DNA from: Modestobacter sp.
GTDB lineage: Bacteria; Actinomycetota; Actinomycetes; Mycobacteriales; Geodermatophilaceae
Reading direction: 5' to 3'
Assembly (NCBI GenBank): GCA_025966175.1
Contig: JAOPVN010000539.1
Location: 1-10,311, forward strand
DNA length: 10,311 nucleotides
The notes beneath the pieces were generated by a model that saw nothing but the letters and a program-made list of their open reading frames with translations, had not been told where the DNA came from and did not search any database. The first letter of the stretch is position 1. Each line of letters opens with the position of its first letter. Below are positions 1 through 4,844 of this stretch, piece by piece. The position numbers and the translations under genes were made by a program.

Positions 1-280
1 GGGCGTTGCCGGCCAGCGCCGGGGGCACGGGCAGGACGGCGGCCACCCGGGTGCGGCGCGCGGCCTCGACGACCCGGCGCACGTCCAGATAGGACTCCGT
101 GGCCGCCGCCGGCCCCAGCAGCACCGACTCGTCGGCCATCCGGACATGCCGGGCCTCGCGCTCGGACTCCGAGTACACCGCCACGGCCTTCACACCGAGT
201 CGTGCACAGGCCCGGATCACCGCGCAGGCCATGGGCCCCCGACCGGCCACCAGCACGCTCTCCACGGCCGCCTGGACCAC
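1..280 (-). CDS. Biotin carboxylase N-terminal-domain-like protein, partial (3' end outside window)
   Basis: Only the first 93 codons are in the window; the gene continues past the left edge. The translation follows the N-terminal domain of biotin carboxylase (AccC/AccA3 family, the ATP-dependent biotin-carboxylating subunit of acyl-CoA carboxylases) almost residue for residue: VLVAGRG, then VIRACARLGVKAVAVYSESE, then ARHVRMADESV, LGPAAATESYLDV and VVEAARRT. Two signatures are altered. The usual ANRGEIA at residues 12-18 reads AGRGPMA, and the usual HPGYGFLSENA near residue 83 reads LPVPPALAGNA. The fold is therefore recognisable, but standard carboxylase activity is doubtful. I chose the GTG at 280 because a GGGGGGAA purine run lies a few bases upstream and the homology begins soon after; GTG at 265 is an alternative. 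The frame is open further upstream but without homology. It could be a divergent carboxylase or a non-catalytic paralogue. Confidence 0.72.
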   Translation of the reverse strand, partial: MVQAAVESVLVAGRGPMACAVIRACARLGVKAVAVYSESEREARHVRMADESVLLGPAAATESYLDVRRVVEAARRTRVAAVLPVPPALAGNA

Positions 281-499
281 GTCGTTCCCCCCGTTCCGGC
301 TCCCGCCGGGCTCGTCCTCCGCGCCCCTGGCCGGTCCACCGGGGCACCGTGCACCACCGCACGCCCCCGCACCGGCCCGTGAGACCCTTGCGGGGTCAGC
401 TTGGCCGGTCTCGGGGTGCTCCGCACCCTCGCCGGTCCCGATCAGCAACTCGGGTCGCTGAGGCCCGGGCCAGCACCGACGACAGTGAGGAGGGCAGCG

Positions 500-574
500 A
501 TGTCCAAGCGTGGACGCAAGCGGCGCGCCCGCAAGAAGAGCGGCGCCAACCACGGCAAGCGCCCCAACGCCTGA
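500..574 (+). CDS. 50S ribosomal protein bL37 (24 aa)
   Basis: This tiny gene encodes 24 residues, starting MSKRGRKRRARKKSGANHGK and ending RPNA. The size, the extreme Arg/Lys content and the terminal ANHGKRPN block match bL37, the actinobacterial large-subunit protein first recognised in mycobacterial ribosome structures. It is expected to bind 23S rRNA as an extended basic peptide with no enzymatic role. A strong Shine-Dalgarno (GAGGAGGG, about 486-493) sits 6-7 bases before the ATG. The gene is monocistronic, divergent from the biotin-carboxylase-like gene and convergent with rsrA, and a hairpin follows 13 bases after its stop. It should not be confused with bS22 (the AURKAIP1/COX24-type small protein), whose sequence is different. 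No convincing promoter hexamers stand out in 281-499. Confidence 0.93.
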   Translation: MSKRGRKRRARKKSGANHGKRPNA

Positions 575-587
575 ACGGCAGCCGGGT

Positions 588-621
588 GAGCGCCTCTCCC
601 GCCTCAGGCGGAGGGGCGCTC
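588..621. terminator. Bidirectional hairpin between bL37 and rsrA
   Basis: GAGCGCC at 588-594 pairs with GGCGCTC at 615-621. The stem continues through 595-603 against 607-614 with one wobble pair and one bulged C, and closes on a TCA loop at 604-606. The loop is the complement of the rsrA TGA stop, so the rsrA C-terminal codons form one arm. There is no long T-tract, as is usual in high-GC actinobacteria. It probably terminates the bL37 transcript and the opposing sigR-rsrA transcript. Confidence 0.65.
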
Positions 622-972
622 CCCCGGGCTCTCGCTGCTGACCCGCTCGACACTGGCCCGCTCCACCCACACCTGGGTGCCGCCCTCCTCGAAGGAGACG
701 GTCGTCAGCTGCACCTTGATCCGGTCCCGCAGGCCCACCGGCGTGGGGTCACCGCCGCAGCGCCGCCGGACCAGCGCCTTGAACTCCTGCTCGATGCCGA
801 ACTGCCGCAGGCACGGCGAACAGTCCTCGAGGTGCTCGGCGATGACCGCCCGGCGGGCGTCGTTCGTCTCGTGGTCGAGGAACTCGAACACGTGGGAGAG
901 GACGTCGTCGCACGAGGTGATCTCGGCGTCGTCGTGTGTGGCGTGCGCGCCGTCGTGAGCGTCGGTGGTCAC
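604..972 (-). CDS. rsrA: Zinc-binding anti-sigma factor RsrA (mycothiol-system-associated)
   Basis: A 122-residue ZAS-family anti-sigma factor that would bind and silence the adjacent SigR when reduced and release it on thiol oxidation, acting in the cytoplasm. The zinc motif HxxxCxxC is EHLEDCSPC (H47, C51, C54), and C21 matches the fourth ligand and redox partner (C11 of Streptomyces coelicolor RsrA). C72 lies in RRRCGGD, where S. coelicolor has two adjacent cysteines. The N-terminal Cys3 is not present and is replaced by a His-rich stretch (H6, H10, H13). All four zinc ligands known for S. coelicolor RsrA are retained, while accessory cysteines are fewer. The start is GTG at 972, overlapping the sigR stop as GTGA, so the two are translationally coupled and probably made in balanced amounts. 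The length fits the family, which is about 100-120 residues. Confidence 0.95.
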   Translation of the reverse strand: MTTDAHDGAHATHDDAEITSCDDVLSHVFEFLDHETNDARRAVIAEHLEDCSPCLRQFGIEQEFKALVRRRCGGDPTPVGLRDRIKVQLTTVSFEEGGTQVWVERASVERVSSESPGERPSA

Positions 973-1664
973 GAGTGCGCCTCCTCGGATGCTCCGGCGC
1001 GGACGAAGCCGCGCTCACGGGCGTAGTCGGCCAACAACTTCTGCAGACCGCGACGACCGCGGTGCAGCCGGGACATCACCGTGCCGATGGGCGTGCCCAT
1101 GATCTCGGCGATCTCCTTGTAGGCGAACCCCTCGACGTCGGCGAGGTAGACCGCCAGCCGGAAGTCCTCCGGCAGCTGCTGCAGGGCCTCCTTGATGTCG
1201 GAGTCCGGGAGGTGGTCCAGCGCCTCGATCTCGGCCGAGCGCAGCCCGCTGGAGGTGTGCTCCTCCGCCGCGTACAGCTGCCAGTCCTGCACCTGATCGG
1301 TGGGGTACTGCTGCGGCTGCCGCTGCTTCTTGCGATAGCTGTTGATGTAGGTGTTCGTCAGGATCCGGTACAGCCAGGCCTTGAGGTTGGTGCCCTCGGC
1401 GAACTGGTGGAACGCGGAGTACGCCTTGACGAAGGTCTCCTGGACGAGGTCCTCGGCGTCGGGGGGGTTGCGGGTCATCCGCAACGCCGCCGGATAGAGC
1501 TGGTCCAGGTAGGGCAGCGCATCCCGCTCGAACCGGGCGTCGCGTTCAGCGCGGCTCTCGGCCTCGGCGGCTCGACTGCCGTCGGCCCGGGCCTCCGGGG
1601 TCTCCTCGGGGGCCGGCACAGGCGTCTGTCCGGCCGGGGCGTCGACCGTGGGCTCCTCGGGCAC
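969..1664 (-). CDS. sigR: ECF sigma factor SigR/SigH (thiol-oxidative stress), short form
   Basis: RNA polymerase sigma factor of 231 residues in the SigR (Streptomyces) / SigH (Mycobacterium) group. Region 2 runs from about residue 45 (FERDALPYL) through DAEDLVQETFVKAYSAF and LKAWLYRILTNTYINSYRKK. A linker follows, then region 4 from about 160 (LPEDFRLAVYLADVEGFAYK, EIAEIMGTPIGTVMSRLHRG), which holds the -35-binding helix-turn-helix. I chose the GTG at 1664 because GAGAGGA lies 7-8 bases upstream and the length matches Streptomyces SigR (about 227 residues). The same frame is open to a GTG at 1808, giving a 279-residue form with a 48-residue Pro/Arg-rich extension; see the separate isoform entry. 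It is followed by rsrA with a GTGA overlap. Expected targets in the family are thioredoxin, mycothiol and proteostasis genes; none of those lies in this window. Confidence 0.95.
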   Translation of the reverse strand: MPEEPTVDAPAGQTPVPAPEETPEARADGSRAAEAESRAERDARFERDALPYLDQLYPAALRMTRNPPDAEDLVQETFVKAYSAFHQFAEGTNLKAWLYRILTNTYINSYRKKQRQPQQYPTDQVQDWQLYAAEEHTSSGLRSAEIEALDHLPDSDIKEALQQLPEDFRLAVYLADVEGFAYKEIAEIMGTPIGTVMSRLHRGRRGLQKLLADYARERGFVRAGASEEAHS

Positions 1665-1711
1665 CGACCGTCCTCTCTGTGGCACCCGGGAACGGGTCAC
1701 CACATCAGTCG

Positions 1712-1717
1712 ATCCTA
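1712..1717 (-). promoter_or_regulatory. Possible proximal sigR promoter -10 (TAGGAT)
   Basis: On the minus strand TAGGAT lies about 48 bases before the short-form GTG, a good match to the actinobacterial TAnnnT -10 element. A transcript from here would start near 1705, downstream of the long-form start codon and upstream of the short-form Shine-Dalgarno, so it could only make the short protein. I see no convincing -35 hexamer at the expected distance; CGGCCG occupies that position. Confidence 0.4.
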
Positions 1718-1817
1718 GCCGGGTGCGGTCGGGTCGGCCGGGGGGACGGCGGGAGGGCGCGGAGCCACGCGCGATGCGCGTCGGGACGCCCGAGGCTGTG
1801 CTGCTCACGGTCCGTGC

Positions 1818-1845
1818 AACGGCACCCGGGTGGGTCCGATTCCCC
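1818..1845 (-). promoter_or_regulatory. SigR-dependent autoregulatory promoter of sigR-rsrA
   Basis: On the minus strand GGGGAAT (1845-1839) is followed by exactly 18 bases and then GTT (1820-1818). This is the SigR/SigH promoter consensus GGAAT-N18-GTT. It points toward sigR, as expected for positive autoregulation. With normal ECF spacing, transcription would start around 1808-1812, next to the long-form GTG. Confidence 0.8.
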
Positions 1846-1908
1846 GAACGGGTGAGTTCGCCGCCACGGCCGCGCCGGAACCCGTGCGACGGACGGCGGC
1901 CGGTCTCC

Positions 1909-1914
1909 TAGGCT
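1909..1914 (+). promoter_or_regulatory. Probable -10 element (TAGGCT) of the deacylase gene, leaderless transcript
   Basis: TAGGCT ends 8 bases before the GTG at 1923, the distance expected when transcription starts at or beside the start codon. No Shine-Dalgarno is present before the GTG, so a leaderless mRNA is likely. It is divergent from the sigR promoter within the same roughly 110-base intergenic region. Confidence 0.5.
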
Positions 1915-1922
1915 GCTGCGCC

Positions 1923-2411
1923 GTGGCGGCGACCCCGGCGGTGCGGACCCTGGACCAGGCCCGAGCGACCTACACCCTGCACGAGTACGACCCCGACGAC
2001 GCTGCGGCCGCCGGATCAGGGGGGCACGGGTACGGCGAGGTCGCCGTCGCCGCGCTGGGCGCCGACCCGGCGAAGGTGTTCAAGACCCTCGTCACCCGGG
2101 TCGACGGGGCGCTCACCGTCGCCGTCGTCCCGGTCAGCGGCCAGCTGGACCTCAAGGCGCTGGCCGCCGCGGCCGGCGGACGGAAGGCCGCGATGGCCGA
2201 CCCCGCCGACGCCGAACGGAGCTCCGGCTACGTGCGCGGCGGGATCAGCCCGCTCGGCCAGCGCAAGGCGCTGCCCACGGTGGTCGACCAGAGCGCGCTG
2301 GGCTTCGCGACCGTGCTGGTCAGCGCCGGCCGGCGCGGCCTCCAGGTCGAGCTGGACCCGGCCGACCTGGTCCGGCTGACCCGGGCGCGGACCGCCGCGA
2401 TCACGCGCTGA
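1923..2411 (+). CDS. ybaK: YbaK/EbsC-family Cys-tRNA(Pro)-type deacylase
   Basis: A 162-residue single-domain protein of the YbaK/ProX aminoacyl-tRNA deacylase family, trans-editing enzymes that hydrolyse mischarged tRNA (for YbaK, Cys-tRNAPro made by ProRS). Family landmarks are YTLHEYDPDD near the N-terminus, the KVFKTLV segment holding the conserved lysine, the AVVPVSGQLDLKALA strand-helix, the GGISPLGQRKALPTVVD block, and the closing VSAGRRGLQVELDPADLV. Length agrees with E. coli YbaK (159 residues). I chose the GTG at 1923 over the longer frame from 1830 because homology begins right after it and a -10 element sits just upstream; the extra 31 residues have no family similarity. The gene is divergent from sigR. 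Its stop lies 6 bases from the stop of the convergent membrane protein gene. Confidence 0.9.
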   Translation: MAATPAVRTLDQARATYTLHEYDPDDAAAAGSGGHGYGEVAVAALGADPAKVFKTLVTRVDGALTVAVVPVSGQLDLKALAAAAGGRKAAMADPADAERSSGYVRGGISPLGQRKALPTVVDQSALGFATVLVSAGRRGLQVELDPADLVRLTRARTAAITR

Positions 2412-2417
2412 ACCGGG

Positions 2418-3953
2418 TCAGCCGTAGAGGGTCAGCAGCTGGTCGACCGGGGCGAAGTCGTCGGTGAGGACGACGGCGTCCCCGATGAACCCGGTGAGCT
2501 CGGCACCCGCGGCCACCTGCCAGGCCAGCCGGTGCTCGGCCAGCGCGGCGGCGAGCTGCCCGACCGGCAGCGCCCGCCGGGAGGCGACCGCGACGACGTT
2601 GCCGCCGTCCTCCCCGGCCAGCACCGGCGCGCGGGCCAGCAGGAGGACCTCGGGGAAGACCTCCCGCAGGGTGGCCAGCTCGGCGCGGACGAAGGACAGC
2701 GGCGGGTTGTCGATGAGGTTGACCGCGTAGACGCCGTCCGAGGTCAGCGCGTCGTCCACCAGCCGCAGGGCCTCGACGGTGGTCAGCTGCCACGGCACCG
2801 ACAGCCCGCCGAAGGCGTCCCCGACCACGAGGTCGCGTTCGCCGGCCGGCTCGTCCTGCAGCCCGACCCGCGCGTCCCCGACCCGCACCTGCAGCTGGTC
2901 GGAGGTCTGCAGCCCCAGCTCGTCGGTGTCCAGCTCGACCACGCCCGGGTCGACCTCCAGCACCCGGCTGACCGTGCCCGGGCGCACCGCGGCCAGGTAG
3001 CGCGGCAGCGTCAGTCCGCCGCCGCCCATGTGCAGCGCCGACAGTGGCGCACCGGCCGGGGCCAGCACGTCGATGACCGAGGCGATCGCCCGGACGTACT
3101 CGAACTCCAGGTGCGTGGGGTCGGCCAGGTCGACGTAGGAGTGCCGCAGCGTGTCCAGCAGCAGTACCCGGCCGGTCGCGCCGTCGGCCTCCCCCCGGGC
3201 GCAGTGGTAGGCGGTCTCCCGCTCGCAGGGCGTGGGCGCCAGCGCGGCGAGCACCGGCGCGGCGACCGCCAGGACCAGCAACGCGACCGGCAGCCGCCCG
3301 GCGACCCCCAGCGCGCGGCGGCGCAGCAGCACGGCCAGCGCCAGCCCGGCCAGGACGACGAGCACCCCGGTGCCCACCAGGATCACGCTGCTGGGCAGCA
3401 GGGCCACCAGCACGAACCCGGTTGCGAAGGTGGCCACGATGCCGCCGAGGGTGCCGATGCCCGACAGCCGGCCCACGACCGACCCGGTCTCGGCCAGGGT
3501 GCCCAGTTGCAGGGCCACGACCATCGGCGGCACCGCCGACAGCAGCGCCGCGGGCACGATGACGGCGACCGCGGCCAGCACCAGCACGTTGCCGGCCTGC
3601 GCGCCGGTGAGCAGCGCTCCGGCGAAGCGGACCAGCGGCAGCACCGCGACCACCAGCGCACCGCCGGCGACCAGCAGCGGAGCGATCAGCCGCCGGGGGT
3701 CGGTGCGGTCGGCGGTCGCGCCGCCGGCCCAGGCGCCGATCGCGATGGCCGCCAGCGCGAAGCCGATGACGGCGGTGCTGGTCTGCAGGGTGATGCCGAC
3801 GTAGGGGGCGATGAGCCGCAGCCCGACGACCTCGAGCACCAGCACGGAGCCCGACGCCAGGAAGGTGACGCCGGCGGCGATCCAGTCCGGCAGCGCGCGC
3901 GAGCCGCGAACCTGCTCGGTGGTCGGTGGCTCCGCGGTCTCCCGGTCGGCCAT
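2418..3953 (-). CDS. Membrane protein with C-terminal spermidine-synthase-like domain (fused MFS/spermidine synthase type)
   Basis: A 511-residue protein in two parts. About residues 24-240 are hydrophobic with seven or so membrane segments, including DWIAAGVTFLASGSVLVLEV near 23-42, helices near 60-80, 90-115, 122-150, 165-186 and 190-210, and a last one near 221-239. Residues about 262-511 form a Rossmann methyltransferase-like domain of the spermidine synthase superfamily, with GGGGLTLPRYL (310-320), the acidic EVDP loop (333-336), VGDAR (358-362) and GDAFGG (378-383). The aspartates used for putrescine binding in true spermidine synthases are not in their usual motif, so polyamine synthesis should not be assumed. 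A Cys pair (C243, C251) follows the last membrane helix. The ATG at 3953 is two bases after the upstream SRAP stop and has no Shine-Dalgarno, implying translational coupling. The physiological substrate is unknown. Confidence 0.85.
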   Translation of the reverse strand: MADRETAEPPTTEQVRGSRALPDWIAAGVTFLASGSVLVLEVVGLRLIAPYVGITLQTSTAVIGFALAAIAIGAWAGGATADRTDPRRLIAPLLVAGGALVVAVLPLVRFAGALLTGAQAGNVLVLAAVAVIVPAALLSAVPPMVVALQLGTLAETGSVVGRLSGIGTLGGIVATFATGFVLVALLPSSVILVGTGVLVVLAGLALAVLLRRRALGVAGRLPVALLVLAVAAPVLAALAPTPCERETAYHCARGEADGATGRVLLLDTLRHSYVDLADPTHLEFEYVRAIASVIDVLAPAGAPLSALHMGGGGLTLPRYLAAVRPGTVSRVLEVDPGVVELDTDELGLQTSDQLQVRVGDARVGLQDEPAGERDLVVGDAFGGLSVPWQLTTVEALRLVDDALTSDGVYAVNLIDNPPLSFVRAELATLREVFPEVLLLARAPVLAGEDGGNVVAVASRRALPVGQLAAALAEHRLAWQVAAGAELTGFIGDAVVLTDDFAPVDQLLTLYG

Positions 3954-3955
3954 GC

Positions 3956-4702
3956 TCAGAACAGTGCCGGCTGGTCGGCCGGGACGCTGACCTGTTCCTG
4001 GCGGCTGGTCAGCTGCGGGCCGTTGTTGGCCACGTTGCCGACCGCGGGGCTGACCGGGCGGATCTCCAGCCGCTCGACGTACTCCGGCGGCGTCGGCAGC
4101 GCCAGCTCGGTGACGTCCTCCCGGGCCGGGTCCAACCAGTCGGCCCAGCGGTCCCGGGGCAGCACCAACGGCATCCGGGGGTGCACCTCGGTGAGCGCGC
4201 CGACGGCCGGGGCGGTGACGACGGTGCAGGTGTAGAGCCGGTCCTCGCCGCGGCCCCACACCTCCCAGAGCCCGGCGAAGGCCAGCCCTCCGCCGTCCTC
4301 CGGCGTCACGTAGTACGGCTGCTTGCCGGGGGCGCTCTGCCGCGGCGCCCACTCGTACCAGCCATCGGCAGGGACCAGGCAGCGCCGGGTGGCGGCGGCG
4401 GTGCGGAACGCCGGCTTCTCGGTCAGCGACTCGACCCGGGCGTTGAGCATCCGGTTGCCGACCGAGGCGTCCTTGGCCCAGGAGGGCACCAGCCCCCAGC
4501 GCACCGCCCGCAGCTCACGGTGGCCGCCGCCGGTGAGGGCACCCTCGGCGTCCCGCTCCTTCTTGTGCCGGACCACGTACACGTCCTTGGTGGGGGCCAC
4601 GTTGTAGTCGGCCGGCAGCGGGGTCTGCCCCTCGGCGGCGACGGCCTCGAACTCGACCACCAGGTCCTCGGGACGGCGGCTGGCGGCGTAGCGACCACAC
4701 AC
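3956..4702 (-). CDS. SOS response-associated peptidase (SRAP/HMCES, YedK family)
   Basis: A 248-residue SRAP protein. The family binds abasic sites in single-stranded DNA and forms a protective thiazolidine crosslink through Cys2 after removal of the initiator Met. The start is MCGRYA, putting Cys2 in place. Other conserved parts are YNVAPT (N34), WGLVPSWAKD (69-78), NARVES (N87, matching E. coli N75), CLVPADGWYEW (E117, matching E105) and HPRMPLVL (H174, matching H160). The GTG at 4702 is fixed by the need for Cys2 and by GGGAGGAG about 7 bases upstream; the open frame beyond it is not homologous. It heads a two-gene unit with the membrane protein downstream (2-base gap). No clear LexA box is visible upstream. 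A homologue occupies the equivalent place in mycobacteria (Rv3226c, from memory). Confidence 0.94.
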   Translation of the reverse strand: MCGRYAASRRPEDLVVEFEAVAAEGQTPLPADYNVAPTKDVYVVRHKKERDAEGALTGGGHRELRAVRWGLVPSWAKDASVGNRMLNARVESLTEKPAFRTAAATRRCLVPADGWYEWAPRQSAPGKQPYYVTPEDGGGLAFAGLWEVWGRGEDRLYTCTVVTAPAVGALTEVHPRMPLVLPRDRWADWLDPAREDVTELALPTPPEYVERLEIRPVSPAVGNVANNGPQLTSRQEQVSVPADQPALF

Positions 4703-4734
4703 GGCGATCTCCTCCCGGACGGACGACGCAACCG

Positions 4735-4740
4735 AGCCTA
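4735..4740 (-). promoter_or_regulatory. Probable -10 (TAGGCT) for the SRAP gene
   Basis: TAGGCT on the minus strand is 32 bases before the SRAP start codon, leaving room for a short leader carrying the GGGAGGAG ribosome binding site. A matching -35 is not obvious. Confidence 0.4.
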
Positions 4741-4750
4741 GGTGCGGCCA

Positions 4751-4786
4751 CCGACAGGCGCCCTCCCCCGCGGTGCGTGCTGTCGG
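4751..4786. promoter_or_regulatory. Inverted repeat CCGACAG/CTGTCGG in the SRAP-gabD divergent region
   Basis: CCGACAG (4751-4757) and CTGTCGG (4780-4786) are perfect inverted copies separated by 22 bases, between the two divergent genes and between their candidate -10 elements (4735-4740 minus, 4797-4802 plus). It could be an operator for a dimeric regulator or a weak hairpin. Chance is not excluded for 7-base arms. Confidence 0.3.
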
Positions 4787-4796
4787 AGGCAGGGGG

Positions 4797-4802
4797 TAGG
4801 AC
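4797..4802 (+). promoter_or_regulatory. Possible -10 (TAGGAC) for the aldehyde dehydrogenase gene
   Basis: TAGGAC lies 42 bases before the GTG at 4845. A transcript starting near 4809 would carry the GGAGG ribosome binding site at 4831-4835. No good -35 is seen, and the last base departs from TAnnnT. Confidence 0.3.
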
Positions 4803-4844
4803 GGTGGGACATCCGACTGAGCAGTACGACGGAGGCACGACGAC

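Larger units (their letters stand above)
969..1808 (-). other. Alternative long isoform of SigR (48-residue N-terminal extension)
   Basis: The sigR frame extends without a stop to a GTG at 1808, adding 48 residues (MSSTASGVPTRIARG and onward) to the short form. The predicted SigR-type promoter lies immediately upstream, so its transcript would begin at or within a few bases of this GTG and be leaderless or nearly so. Streptomyces coelicolor makes an unstable longer SigR isoform with a 55-residue extension from its autoregulated promoter, and the layout here looks equivalent. The extension is low-complexity and basic, with no recognised domain. That it is translated here is inference. Confidence 0.5.

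Noticed and set aside
99..461. Plus-strand open frames over the biotin-carboxylase-like gene
   Set aside because: Ser/Pro/Thr-rich shadow translations; the minus-strand reading has clear family similarity instead.
500..574. bS22 / AURKAIP1-COX24-type small protein
   Set aside because: The sequence lacks the features of that family and ends in the ANHGKRPNA block that identifies bL37.
1845..1860. LexA (SOS) box
   Set aside because: The actinobacterial LexA site is CGAAC-N4-GTTCG; the spacer here is six bases, and the site is beside sigR rather than the SRAP gene.
2418..3953. A true polyamine biosynthetic spermidine synthase (speE)
   Set aside because: The N-terminal membrane region and the GDAFGG variant of the active-site motif indicate the membrane-fused subfamily, whose activity is not established as polyamine synthesis.
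3956..4352. 5' extension of the membrane/spermidine-synthase-like frame to 4352 (644 residues)
   Set aside because: The extra 133 residues are low-complexity Arg/Gly/Pro sequence antisense-frame to the SRAP gene. The ATG at 3953 starts a protein of family length directly after the SRAP stop.
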